Origin: Microbacterium maritypicum
GTDB lineage: Bacteria; Actinomycetota; Actinomycetes; Actinomycetales; Microbacteriaceae
Length of the DNA: 64,000 bases
Direction: 5' to 3'
Assembly (NCBI RefSeq): GCF_008868125.1
Contig: NZ_WAAQ01000002.1
Coordinates: forward strand, 434,001-498,000
Shown: piece by piece, positions 7,095-15,113 of the stretch
Layout of the letters: each line of letters begins with the position of its first letter
Numbering within the stretch: the first letter of the stretch is position 1
Position numbers and translations under genes: made by a program
Notes under the pieces: model-generated
The model's database searches: none
The model's input: the letters and a program-made list of their open reading frames with translations, nothing else
Told to the model about the DNA's origin: nothing

Positions 7095-9119
7095 ATGTCG
7101 CGGGTGAAGATCTATCCATGGGATGCAACACGCGGCCAGGCGGACCAAGAGTACGCACGCGTAATCGAACTGCACCGCAAGAACCGCACGACGCTCGGCC
7201 ATCTTCCTTTCGCCGCGTTTGAGGAGGCGGGAGCGCGGCGACGACTCATTCTCGGTACGGTCGACAATGTTGTTCAGGGCTATCTCCTCTACAGCACGCC
7301 GCGCCAGCAGACACTGAAACTTGTACATGTCTGTGTTGATGCGCTCGCACGTGGGACCGGCCTCGCCAAGGCAATGGTCAACGCAGCGATCGCTGCGAAT
7401 CTCGATCGTGCAGTGATCACCGCGCACTGTCGGTCGGACTACGACATGGACGGCTTCTGGCGATCGCTGGACATGGCGCCGACTGCTGAACGCCCTGGCA
7501 GAGCAGCTAAAGGCTCGACGCTCACGATCTGGACACGCAAGATCGGGCAACTCGACCTGCTTGAGAGCGCCCTCTACGACTCCTTGCGCCCCATCGCCGT
7601 GCTCGATTCGAACGTCGTGATTGACCTGTATGCCTCGAACCAGATGGAGCGCCCAGACCGAGAGGAGTCGAAGGGGCTGGCCGCGGACTGGTTGGTGGAT
7701 GTGGTTGAGCTCGCGGTGTCACCAGAGGTGTCCGTCGAAGTCAATCATTTGGAACCGCCCGTCGAACGGCAACGGGTGCAACGCAGTCTCCAGGGACTGG
7801 TCGCGCTGCGACGACGCGAGACAATGAGGCCGCTCGCAGCAGAGTTCGTCGCGCGCATGTCTACCGCGGCGATACAGCGAGACTCCAGCCTCCGAAATGA
7901 CGCTAAACACCTCGCGGACGCCGTGCTTGCTGGTGCCGACTACTTTGTTACACGGGACGAGAGCTTTCTCGCAGCCACGGCGGAGTGGGCGCGAGAACAG
8001 TACGCCATCGACGTGCTCCGTCCAGTGGATTTGCTTCGTGCGTTTATCCCCCCGTCCGCGCCGACTGAGTTCCGCTCTGGGCAGTTGGAATCGGCCGGCC
8101 TGCGCTGGCAGCCCGTAGATCAAGTCACCGCGGATCTAGAAGACGAGTTTGTCGACATCCGCAACGGCGAGAAGGGGACAGTGTTCCGGAAGCAGCTTCG
8201 TGCGGTGCTTGCGAGACCGGCCACGGCGCGCCTTGAGGTTCTCCTCGATGATCGCGGGCGGCGTTGGGCTCTTCTCGGAACGGAATCTACCGACGATACG
8301 CTCCGCGTTTCGGTGATGCGGGTCGCGCGAGGTTCGCTCGGCGGAACTATCGCCTTCCAACTGACTAGGTACCTCCGTGCCCTGGCGTTGGAGCGAGCCG
8401 CGGGCGCCGTGTCGATCGTGGAAGGGGCTCTGAACCCGGTGTTGCGAGCCGCACTTGTCACCGACGGCTTCCAATCCGAGCCACCTACCGCCCGGCTTGC
8501 ACGCCACCCGGATCCGTCACAGACCGCCTCCCTTACCACCCCGGCGGAAGTGACGGAGTATGAGCGACGGCACTGGCCGCAACTCCTGCTTGGGACGGAT
8601 GTCCCCGTGAGGGTCGTGCCGATCCAGCCGCGCTATGCCCGCGAACTCCTTGGCTTCAACGACACTCTTATCCAGGTCCGTGATCGACCCGCCCTTGGGC
8701 TCGCTCGCGAGTTCGTGTACTTCGCGGCGCCAAAGATGAAACACTGGGAGATCCCAACCCGGGTGCTGTGGTATGTCACCAAGGACCCGACTGCCCCTGA
8801 ACACCGCGCAGTTCGCGCCGTCGTCGCACACTCTCGTGTGGTCGACGCCGAAGTGATGCATGTGCAGGACGCAGTTGACCGGTACCGAACCCTGGGGGTC
8901 CTCCGGGGCGGGGAGATCCAAGGGCACGCAAAAGACGGGAAGGTGCTGGTGCTGAGATTCGAGGACACACACGTGCTTGACGCGCCGCTGGGGCGAAAAT
9001 CACTCGATGCGCTACTACGCAAGCACGGTGTCACCACCTCACTCATCACGACACGCACTGGAACACCCGGGCTCTTCGATGACGTCATTCGAACTCAGGC
9101 TGGATGGGAGGGACGATGA
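7095..9119 (+). CDS. GNAT acetyltransferase-PIN nuclease fusion protein
   Basis: This is a 674-aa multidomain protein. Residues 1-150 resemble a GNAT acetyltransferase, with ARGTGLAKAM as the acetyl-CoA loop. Residues 165-320 form a PIN ribonuclease domain with the expected acidic set: Asp171 (VLDSN), Glu215, Asp275 and Asp288 (TRDESF). The C-terminal half contains a second acetyltransferase-like fold around residues 370-470 and an unassigned region. ATG 7095 was chosen over an upstream ATG at 7023 because the domain begins here. Its stop overlaps the ASCH gene start (ATGA), so the two are coupled. All four PIN residues are intact. The likely job is RNA cleavage, perhaps of tRNA or modified RNA. 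Confidence 0.8.
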   Translation: MSRVKIYPWDATRGQADQEYARVIELHRKNRTTLGHLPFAAFEEAGARRRLILGTVDNVVQGYLLYSTPRQQTLKLVHVCVDALARGTGLAKAMVNAAIAANLDRAVITAHCRSDYDMDGFWRSLDMAPTAERPGRAAKGSTLTIWTRKIGQLDLLESALYDSLRPIAVLDSNVVIDLYASNQMERPDREESKGLAADWLVDVVELAVSPEVSVEVNHLEPPVERQRVQRSLQGLVALRRRETMRPLAAEFVARMSTAAIQRDSSLRNDAKHLADAVLAGADYFVTRDESFLAATAEWAREQYAIDVLRPVDLLRAFIPPSAPTEFRSGQLESAGLRWQPVDQVTADLEDEFVDIRNGEKGTVFRKQLRAVLARPATARLEVLLDDRGRRWALLGTESTDDTLRVSVMRVARGSLGGTIAFQLTRYLRALALERAAGAVSIVEGALNPVLRAALVTDGFQSEPPTARLARHPDPSQTASLTTPAEVTEYERRHWPQLLLGTDVPVRVVPIQPRYARELLGFNDTLIQVRDRPALGLAREFVYFAAPKMKHWEIPTRVLWYVTKDPTAPEHRAVRAVVAHSRVVDAEVMHVQDAVDRYRTLGVLRGGEIQGHAKDGKVLVLRFEDTHVLDAPLGRKSLDALLRKHGVTTSLITTRTGTPGLFDDVIRTQAGWEGR

Positions 9120-9550
9120 CCCGCGCTCTGTTCCTGTCGATAAAGCCGCGGTACGCGAGGTCAATCCTCGAAGGACGCAAGACGGTCGAAGTCAGACGCA
9201 AGTTCCCCGACCTCCCCGCCGGCACAACCATCGTGCTTTACTCGAGCTCGCCGGAGCGTGCGATCGTGGGCACGGTGCGCCTCAAGCAGGCAAGCAAACT
9301 GCCACCAGACCGTGTCTGGGAGCTGCACTCGGACGCGATCGATATCGCAGAAGAGGCCCTCGGTGAATACCTCGAAGGCGCTGACGCCTCCACCCTTCTC
9401 GAAGTTGAGCACCCGAGAGCGTGGGAGCGGCCAGTCTCCCTCGCTTCGCTCCGAGCTCTGCTGGGATTTGGGCCCCCACAGAGCTTCCGCTACCTCGATT
9501 CACTGCAGGTCGAGCTGATCGCCAGCAGCGGTTCGTCCGAAACCTACTGA
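9116..9550 (+). CDS. ASCH-domain protein
   Basis: This 144-aa protein begins with the signature of the ASCH fold, related to PUA RNA-binding domains: LSIKPRYARSIL at residues 7-18, then KTVEVRR at 22-28. The domain fills most of the protein. ASCH proteins bind RNA or modified nucleosides, and a few are hydrolases of modified cytidine. A GGGAGG ribosome site and the 4-bp overlap with the GNAT-PIN gene indicate co-translation. The partners plausibly act on the same RNA, with ASCH as recognition or antidote module and PIN as effector; that link is inference. Confidence 0.8.
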   Translation: MTRALFLSIKPRYARSILEGRKTVEVRRKFPDLPAGTTIVLYSSSPERAIVGTVRLKQASKLPPDRVWELHSDAIDIAEEALGEYLEGADASTLLEVEHPRAWERPVSLASLRALLGFGPPQSFRYLDSLQVELIASSGSSETY

Positions 9551-9645
9551 CGTCAGCGGAGCAGGCGGGCTTCTCGGCGTTCGGCGTTGATGGGCACCAC
9601 CGTGTATACGCGTCGTTGTCCTAGGGTCGCGGTATCGTCACCAAC

Positions 9646-10281
9646 GTGGATATCGACAACGCCCTGAACGAGCTTCGATGGAACGGGTGGACCACGGTGA
9701 CAGGGAAACCGATCGAACTTACGACTGCGTTGATCATCAATGGTTACTCGAGGGCGGCAACGCAACGTGGCGCGACGCGGCAGACCTTAAAGCCCGTTTC
9801 GAAGAGTGATGCGCCGCGTCTCACGATGAGTGCTCAAGTCGGCTTCGGCGCACAACCCCTGCACACCGACGGCGCACATCTCAGGGAACCACCCGACGTC
9901 ATCGCTCTCTATTCCGCGGAGCCCAACAACACACCGACGTACGTGTGGTCAGCGACAACAAAGAACGGGACGCCCTGGCATCCCGAGTTCGCCCAGTTCG
10001 GCTTGTTCACCGTCCGCAACGGGAGAAACTCTTTCCTCGCGGCTGCCGCCGAGGGGGCGACCGTTCGCTTCGATCCAACGTGCATGAGCCCCGCAGACGG
10101 GTACGCGCGGCAGGCAGCGGAGCATTTCTCGAGTCTCAAGCCGGTGGCGCATCATTGGGATGAAGCGGACACGATCCTTCTCATCGACAACCGGCATTGC
10201 CTACACGCCCGGGGCGAGGTCTCCGCGGGAGACGCTGAGCGTGTGTTAGAACGACGCACCTTCCAGTGGAGCCGGCCATGA
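9646..10281 (+). CDS. TauD-like Fe(II)/2-oxoglutarate dioxygenase
   Basis: This 211-aa protein resembles the TauD/TfdA oxygenase fold. HTDGAH gives the metal-binding His73 and Asp75, and LIDNRHCLHARG near the C-terminus supplies the distal His (His187) and a following Arg region for 2-oxoglutarate. It is shorter than TauD itself (about 280 aa). The start is GTG at 9646 with little ribosome site, so the message may be leaderless. Its stop overlaps the next gene (ATGA). The substrate is unknown. Such enzymes hydroxylate small molecules, amino acids or nucleic-acid bases. Confidence 0.75.
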   Translation: MDIDNALNELRWNGWTTVTGKPIELTTALIINGYSRAATQRGATRQTLKPVSKSDAPRLTMSAQVGFGAQPLHTDGAHLREPPDVIALYSAEPNNTPTYVWSATTKNGTPWHPEFAQFGLFTVRNGRNSFLAAAAEGATVRFDPTCMSPADGYARQAAEHFSSLKPVAHHWDEADTILLIDNRHCLHARGEVSAGDAERVLERRTFQWSRP

Positions 10282-11195
10282 CGCGATTGATGCCATATGA
10301 CAGCGAAGGGCTGTGGCTCAAGAGCAGGCTCTTCATCAACCGTGCCATGGACGCCGCTGTCGAGTTTGAGGAAGCAGCCTTCTGGGCATGTTGTGCGCTC
10401 GAGCTGCTGGGCAAGAGCGCGCTCTCTCGAGTCAGTCCCTTACTGATCGCACTCCCAACGGACGACGGCACTAGCCTGCTCGTCGCGAGTGGTGCGGTCG
10501 AAGGTGCCGATAGCTTCGTCACGATTCAGGCGAAAGCGGTGTGGGCGCGCTGTGGTCGAGCGTTCAAGCAGTTCAACGTCCCGGAGGCGAAAGTGCTCTC
10601 GCTCGGCAGGAATGCATACATCCATTCGGCGGATATTGGCTTCGACGTCATTCCTCCGGCAGACTGGTGGCCACGGTTCTGGGCCCTCGCTCACGTACTC
10701 ATTGCTCACTGTGACAAGGTCGTGGAGGACTACGTCGGGGCGGCGCGCGCCGTTGTGGTCGAGGAGCATTTGGAGACGAACAGAGCCAATCGGGATCGAC
10801 GGCTGAAGTCCCTGATCGAGAACGCGCAACTGCGTCTTCGTCTGCACCTGTCGAACAGTATGGCGGGACGTATGCAGATCGACTGGGATCGATTCGAGAA
10901 CACCGCCAGTGGCTGGAGTTATCGCTCTTCGCATGAATGCCCTGCTTGCGGTAATGGGGCTGATATCGGAGGCGAAGAGATCCTGGATCGCGAGCTCGTG
11001 CGAGCGTCCTACGATGACCCAGATCCGCACGTCACCCTAGTCATTGCTACGGAGGAACTAGCCTGCGAATCCTGTCACCTTATCCTTGGCGAAGCAGATC
11101 TTCTTGAGCGGGCCGAAGTCGATCTTTCGTTTGAGGCAGAAGGATCCCTGGAGGACGTCGCCGAGCTGTTCGAAGAGGAGTACAACAATGAGTGA
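10278..11195 (+). CDS. Hypothetical protein with C-terminal zinc ribbon
   Basis: This 305-aa protein is coupled by a 4-bp overlap to the dioxygenase gene. The first 190 residues are helical (FEEAAFWACCALELLGKSAL) and resemble the helical domains seen in unknown proteins of defence and mobile regions. At about residues 218-265, CPACG and CESC form a split zinc ribbon. The C-terminus is acidic (EDVAELFEEEYNNE). I cannot name a family. It most likely works with the dioxygenase, for example by binding its substrate. Confidence 0.7.
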   Translation: MTRLMPYDSEGLWLKSRLFINRAMDAAVEFEEAAFWACCALELLGKSALSRVSPLLIALPTDDGTSLLVASGAVEGADSFVTIQAKAVWARCGRAFKQFNVPEAKVLSLGRNAYIHSADIGFDVIPPADWWPRFWALAHVLIAHCDKVVEDYVGAARAVVVEEHLETNRANRDRRLKSLIENAQLRLRLHLSNSMAGRMQIDWDRFENTASGWSYRSSHECPACGNGADIGGEEILDRELVRASYDDPDPHVTLVIATEELACESCHLILGEADLLERAEVDLSFEAEGSLEDVAELFEEEYNNE

Positions 11196-11595
11196 GTCTC
11201 GGAGCGCGCGCACACGTTGACCTCGCCCGGTTTGGACGACGACGCTCCTTCGCTCAATCCGGTGCTTTTCTGATCATCGAGGACGTCGAGACCTTCTTCG
11301 CGATAGCCCGTGCGGCCAGATACTTCTCGGTGAAGATGTGCGGGCGCTTGGGCTTCGTGGCTCCCCATGGCGTCGAGTCTTTCAGAGCCTCGTAGCGCTA
11401 CTCTGCCGATCGCAGAAGACAAGGCTCTACGAAGAGCGCTGAAATGATTACCAGCTTGACTGGTCGTTGCTGCGGACTCGCAGGGACCTCCAGGCAGAAC
11501 AGTTTCAGCATCGCGCGCCCGCGTCGGTCTCCGGCAGTTTCGGGAGAAGGGTATCTTCACGCGCTCGGCGCGAATCGCGGAATTCGAGGGAACTC
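11196..11595. other. Intergenic stretch, mostly unexplained
   Basis: These 400 bp have no convincing gene. On the minus strand, about 11250-11395 reads in an open frame of some 46 residues with protein-like composition (KPKRPHIFTEKYLAARAIAKK), bounded by stops and lacking a good start, so it may be the tail of a lost gene. The remainder shows nothing I recognise apart from a ribosome-site-like GAGGG just before the nuclease gene. Confidence 0.3.
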
Positions 11596-13170
11596 GTGGT
11601 CCCGATCCGCACCCGCACCCAGGTCTTAGCGAGAATCAATCGAGCTCTCGGGCGGAAGGGGGGACCCATACGCACCGCGGGAGCCTCACTCGCTACGCTT
11701 ACTCGGGACGAGCGCTGGGCTGACGACGCTCGTCTGATTGATTGGAGGCACATGCTTGTTCTTGGGGTCAACGCTGACGATAAGGGTGCGCAGCTGGAGG
11801 CGCTCGTGCGAACGATCTTGCGCGGCCAGGGCTTCGAGGACGTCCGCCTTAATGTGATTCGTGCTGGGGGAAACGAGCTCGACATTGTGGCGAACCTTTC
11901 GACGCAGGTTGCAAATTCCACGCACCGAACGCCGTTGGTCGGTGAGGCGAAGGCCTACGCGACCCCGATCAACATGCCGATGTGGCAGCGATTTCTTGGA
12001 AAGGTGTTCATCGAGCGCCTCAGTGCCCCGCAAACGATCGGCGTGATGATCGCTTTGAATGGAGTCAATGGGAACGTCTACGGCAGTTACCGGACCCTTC
12101 AGGAACACTCCATAATGCTCCTAGTCGGAGACGACCTCATCGAACATGCGCTCTCCACATCCGAGATCTCACCTATGGCGGTGGCAAGAGAGAATGTGAA
12201 GCAGCAGTTCAGGGCCGAGCCGATCGACCTTGACATTGCCTACTATGGCGGTGCCTACAGATGGGTTGTTCGATGGTCGGTGGACAGTTACTCGGTGGTC
12301 GACGGTCATGGGCATCTGCTTTCGTCAGAGGCACTAGAGAGTCTTCGGGGGGCGCTCCTAAGCGAAGTCAGCGGCGAACTGACGGCGACTGAGGAGGCGC
12401 TGGCGCTAGCGGAGGTGTTGCATGACGTGCATGTTGAAACCATCGGAAGGCTTCTCTCGGGAGAAGTTGTACTGACGAGCGCGCAGGGCAACGAGGAGAT
12501 CCATCAATGGCTCGCGCAACGGCCGTACTGTCGTCTCGACCATGATCGCCTGACGCTGATTGACCCAACCGACCTTGACGCTCAAGGGGTCTCAAGCTTG
12601 TTCCTTGACCTATTCGAGAACAAGGTAAGCGTGCGACGATTGCAGTTTATGGTCGATGGACATCACTTGCCGTATCTCACTCGCATGATAGAACTGCTCC
12701 CCGATCTCCAGGAAGGTTTCGCCCTCGCAGCCGAAGACCGGGCCAAGTTACTCAGCATCTCGGCACCGTTTCCATCTGCCTGGGTTGCTATCGCCCGTCC
12801 CAACCCATTGATCACGGTGCACCGCGCGGACGAGACGGAAGCGCCAGACGCTAACGTGGAAGCTTCAGATCTTTCGGCCTTCTGGGAATCAGTATCCGGT
12901 GCGATTCGCGCTGATTTCAGCAACCCGATGTTACGAGGATTCCTCTACGACCATCTCGGGGTGGCGGAGATTGAGCAGGCCACCTCATATCGATACAAGT
13001 CCAAGACGAGTGTCCTTGGAGAACTGGAGATCCTCGTTCGCGACAAGATCGGGCGACTGGAGGATGGCCTCGCGGGGGAGGCCGGTACGCGCCACCTGCT
13101 CATTCGAGCACTGGCTTCAGCTCCAGAGCCCTGGGATCACGATCATCCTGAACCGCTACCGCTCACATGA
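11596..13170 (+). CDS. PD-(D/E)XK nuclease-like protein
   Basis: This 524-aa protein carries a restriction-endonuclease-like core at residues 60-150. GNELDIVA contains Asp96, and VGEAKAY contains Glu117 and Lys119, which is the PD-(D/E)XK metal site of Mrr-like nucleases. A helix KGAQLEALVRTIL precedes it, as expected. The remaining 370 residues are unassigned alpha/beta sequence. The start is GTG 11596, preceded by GAGGG 5 nt upstream; an ATG at 11752 is an alternative that keeps the core. No methyltransferase or helicase is adjacent, so it is not a normal restriction system. It may be a standalone defence nuclease carried as cargo. Confidence 0.75.
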   Translation: MVPIRTRTQVLARINRALGRKGGPIRTAGASLATLTRDERWADDARLIDWRHMLVLGVNADDKGAQLEALVRTILRGQGFEDVRLNVIRAGGNELDIVANLSTQVANSTHRTPLVGEAKAYATPINMPMWQRFLGKVFIERLSAPQTIGVMIALNGVNGNVYGSYRTLQEHSIMLLVGDDLIEHALSTSEISPMAVARENVKQQFRAEPIDLDIAYYGGAYRWVVRWSVDSYSVVDGHGHLLSSEALESLRGALLSEVSGELTATEEALALAEVLHDVHVETIGRLLSGEVVLTSAQGNEEIHQWLAQRPYCRLDHDRLTLIDPTDLDAQGVSSLFLDLFENKVSVRRLQFMVDGHHLPYLTRMIELLPDLQEGFALAAEDRAKLLSISAPFPSAWVAIARPNPLITVHRADETEAPDANVEASDLSAFWESVSGAIRADFSNPMLRGFLYDHLGVAEIEQATSYRYKSKTSVLGELEILVRDKIGRLEDGLAGEAGTRHLLIRALASAPEPWDHDHPEPLPLT

Positions 13171-13397
13171 TGATCCGAGGTGAGCCTGGTGGGGTCAGAC
13201 GGAGAAATATCTGCTCGTTACGACGGAAGTGGATACGGACTTTTGCTCATAGTAGTGAGGGGGGACCCGAACCTCGCAACAGCAGCTGAATACGACCGCT
13301 CTCTCGTGCTGAAAGTCTGATAACTCTCTTGAGACGAACCGCCTCGTGAGCCGCACGTGACCGACGCGGAATTCTGCGGCAGTCGTGTCTCGCGTCA

Positions 13398-13422
13398 TGA
13401 CAACTGTCGTGAGATCGGACAA
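13398..13422 (-). repeat. Terminal repeat, right end of the upstream element
   Basis: Read on the minus strand it begins TTGTCCGATCTCACGA, the same 16 nt that begin the end at 37210. The next bases (CAGTTGTC) diverge slightly. It marks the end of the tni-carrying element. Confidence 0.65.
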
Positions 13423-13447
13423 TTGTCGTTTCTCACGAAACCTGTCG
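13423..13447 (+). repeat. Terminal repeat, left end of the metal island
   Basis: It begins TTGTCGTTTCTCACGAAA and continues with CCTGTCG. It matches the reverse complement of 37186-37210 at 21 of 25 positions by hand alignment. It starts on the base after the neighbouring end. Confidence 0.65.
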
Positions 13448-13639
13448 CTGTTCTCATGAAAGGTGGCGGATTCTCGCGGATGTTGTCACACGGTCTTCCG
13501 GGATCGACACCTGTGTCAGCAACGCCGAGGTCGCCTACACATCAACTAGCTCTGGAGAAGCGTCGGAAGCGGCAAGCGATTTCGACAGTGCGGTGGCGTG
13601 GTTCGGCGGACGCATAGGGGATCTGCGTACAGTGCGAAT

Positions 13640-14257
13640 GTGCCTCGAGACCCACGCTTTCGTACCGTTCGTGGTGCGGCGGGAATCATGCTCGCTGCGG
13701 TGTTCGCGATCGGTCTGAGCGGGTGTGCGCCGGATCCGGTCAGCGATTCCTTCCTCAAGGGTGAGAACACCGGGTATGTGGCGGCCGACGGCGCGATCGT
13801 CGAGATCCCGATCGCCGAGCGGAGCGAACCGGTCGCCTTCAGCGGCATCACTGAAACTGGTGATGATTTCGACAGTGCGGACAACGCCGGCAAGGTCACG
13901 GTGGTGAACTTCTGGTACGCGGGGTGCGCGCCGTGCCGCATCGAGGCGAAGGATCTCGAAAGCGTTTGGCAGGAATACGGCGGCGAGGATGTAGCTTTCA
14001 TCGGCATCAACACCCGCGACCAGGCCGACACTGCCCTAGCTTTCTCTGACGAGTTCGGCATCACCTACCCGAGCCTGATCGACGTGAACACGGCCGAGGC
14101 GAAACTCGCTTTCTCCGAGGCTGTGCCGATCCAGGCGACGCCGACGACTCTCGTGCTCGACAGACAGGGCCGTGTCGCCGCCCGCATCATCGGACCCATC
14201 GACGGCACCTCGATCCTTTCGACGCTCGTCAAGGACGCCCTAGCGGAGACACCGTGA
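13640..14257 (+). CDS. TlpA/ResA-like thioredoxin lipoprotein
   Basis: This 205-aa extracytoplasmic thiol-disulfide oxidoreductase has a signal peptide (residues 10-30) ending in the lipobox LSGC, so it is probably lipid-anchored. Its redox motif is NFWYAGCAPCR (CAPC), and it has the cis-proline segment QATPTT. GTG 13640 was chosen because TACAGT lies 6 nt before it as a -10 element, pointing to a leaderless message; the frame continues upstream to 13598. The ccdA gene follows with a GTGA overlap, and CcdA supplies electrons to such proteins. Together they maintain reduced cysteines for cytochrome or copper-protein assembly. Confidence 0.85.
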   Translation: MPRDPRFRTVRGAAGIMLAAVFAIGLSGCAPDPVSDSFLKGENTGYVAADGAIVEIPIAERSEPVAFSGITETGDDFDSADNAGKVTVVNFWYAGCAPCRIEAKDLESVWQEYGGEDVAFIGINTRDQADTALAFSDEFGITYPSLIDVNTAEAKLAFSEAVPIQATPTTLVLDRQGRVAARIIGPIDGTSILSTLVKDALAETP

Positions 14258-15015
14258 ACGCCGACTCCATCATCGGGTCCGGTGCGCTTTGGCTCGCAGT
14301 CCCCGTCGCGATGCTTGCTGGCCTCGTGTCGTTCTTGTCGCCCTGCGTGCTCCCGCTGGTCCCCGGCTACCTCGGCTTCCTCGGCGGAGCGGTCGCGCCG
14401 CGGACGAAGGGGGACGCGACGAACGCAGTCGCGCCTGAGCGCCGTCAGCTCGTGGTTGGCGTGCTGCTGTTCATCCTCGGCTTCAGTGTCGTATTTGTTC
14501 TCATTACTGCGCTGGGCGGGACGGCCGGCGTGTTCTTCCTGCGCTGGGGTGACCTGGTCACGCGTATCCTCGGCGCCGTCGTCATCCTGATGGGGCTTGT
14601 CTTCCTCGGGGTGTTCAGTTTCGCCCAGCGGGAGGTCCGCTTCCACGTCGGCTCCCGGGCCGGGGTCGTCGGGGCGCCGCTACTTGGAGTGGCACTCGGT
14701 ATCGGCTGGGCGCCGTGTATGGGTCCGACGCTTGCCGCGATCATCGCGCTTTCGTTCAACGCCGGCGACCCTGTCCGGGCTGGCTTCCTCGGCCTCGCGT
14801 ATTCGCTCGGCCTGGGCATCCCGTTCCTGTTGGTCGCGTTCGGGTTCGGTTGGGCGGCGAAGACGGTCGAGTTTCTCCGCCATCACATCCGGGTGCTGAA
14901 TGTTTGCGGCGGTATCCTGCTGATCGTCCTCGGCCTCCTGATGGTGACCGGGCTGTGGACCGACATCATGTCGCGGCTGACGGCGGTGATGGGCAGCGTC
15001 ATCCTCCCTCTCTGA
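14254..15015 (+). CDS. ccdA: CcdA-type thiol-disulfide transmembrane transporter
   Basis: This 253-aa membrane protein passes reducing power from cytoplasmic thioredoxin across the membrane. It shows about six membrane segments and the paired motifs SFLSPCVLPLVPGY and GIGWAPCMGPT, whose cysteines form the redox couple. The GTG start overlaps the stop of the TlpA-like gene, its likely substrate. Length and motifs are typical for CcdA. In this island it most likely supports maturation of extracytoplasmic redox or copper proteins. Confidence 0.9.
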   Translation: MNADSIIGSGALWLAVPVAMLAGLVSFLSPCVLPLVPGYLGFLGGAVAPRTKGDATNAVAPERRQLVVGVLLFILGFSVVFVLITALGGTAGVFFLRWGDLVTRILGAVVILMGLVFLGVFSFAQREVRFHVGSRAGVVGAPLLGVALGIGWAPCMGPTLAAIIALSFNAGDPVRAGFLGLAYSLGLGIPFLLVAFGFGWAAKTVEFLRHHIRVLNVCGGILLIVLGLLMVTGLWTDIMSRLTAVMGSVILPL

Positions 15016-15016
15016 G

Positions 15017-15075
15017 ATCCCTAGCAGGGATGTCCGCGAGTGACGACTGGAGCAGTCCTCTCTACCCGACTGCTC
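15017..15075. terminator. Two stem-loops between convergent genes
   Basis: ATCCCT-AGC-AGGGAT at 15017-15031 lies directly after the ccdA stop. A second hairpin with 8-bp arms GAGCAGTC/GACTGCTC occupies 15050-15075. They separate ccdA from the convergent peptidase gene and are likely terminators for both strands. Confidence 0.6.
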
Positions 15076-15113
15076 ATTTCGACGGCGCCACTTCGTGATC
15101 CCGTTTCGGAGCC

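Larger units (their letters stand above)
1..13422. mobile_element. Tn7/Tni-like transposon, right part (left end outside window)
   Basis: This segment carries the transposition genes tniA, tniB and two tniQ genes at its left, then unrelated cargo. It ends at an apparent terminal repeat at 13398-13422 that reads inward from TTGTC on the minus strand. No matching left end is visible before tniA, and the tniA frame is open to base 1, so the element starts upstream of the window. The family assignment rests on the DDE transposase, AAA+ ATPase and TniQ set. The exact right boundary is inferred from the similarity of this repeat to the one at 37186-37210. No target-site duplication could be tested because the left end is missing. 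Confidence 0.65.
13171..13639. repeat. Junction region with clustered transposase-binding-like repeats
   Basis: This gene-free stretch holds several degenerate copies of a motif near TCTCACGAAA-CTGTCG. Copies in one orientation are at 13430-13447, 13451-13469 and weakly at 13470-13490. Opposite-orientation copies are at 13381-13405 and 13406-13422, with weaker ones around 13330-13360. Such arrays are how TnsB/TniA-type transposases recognise ends. Two sets facing away from each other meet at 13422/13423. Confidence 0.6.

Noticed and set aside
7095..9119. Simple VapC toxin
   Set aside because: The PIN domain is inside a 674-aa fusion and the partner is an ASCH protein, not a VapB-type antitoxin.
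13171..13639. CRISPR-like array
   Set aside because: Repeats are degenerate, in both orientations and unevenly spaced, as expected for transposase sites.
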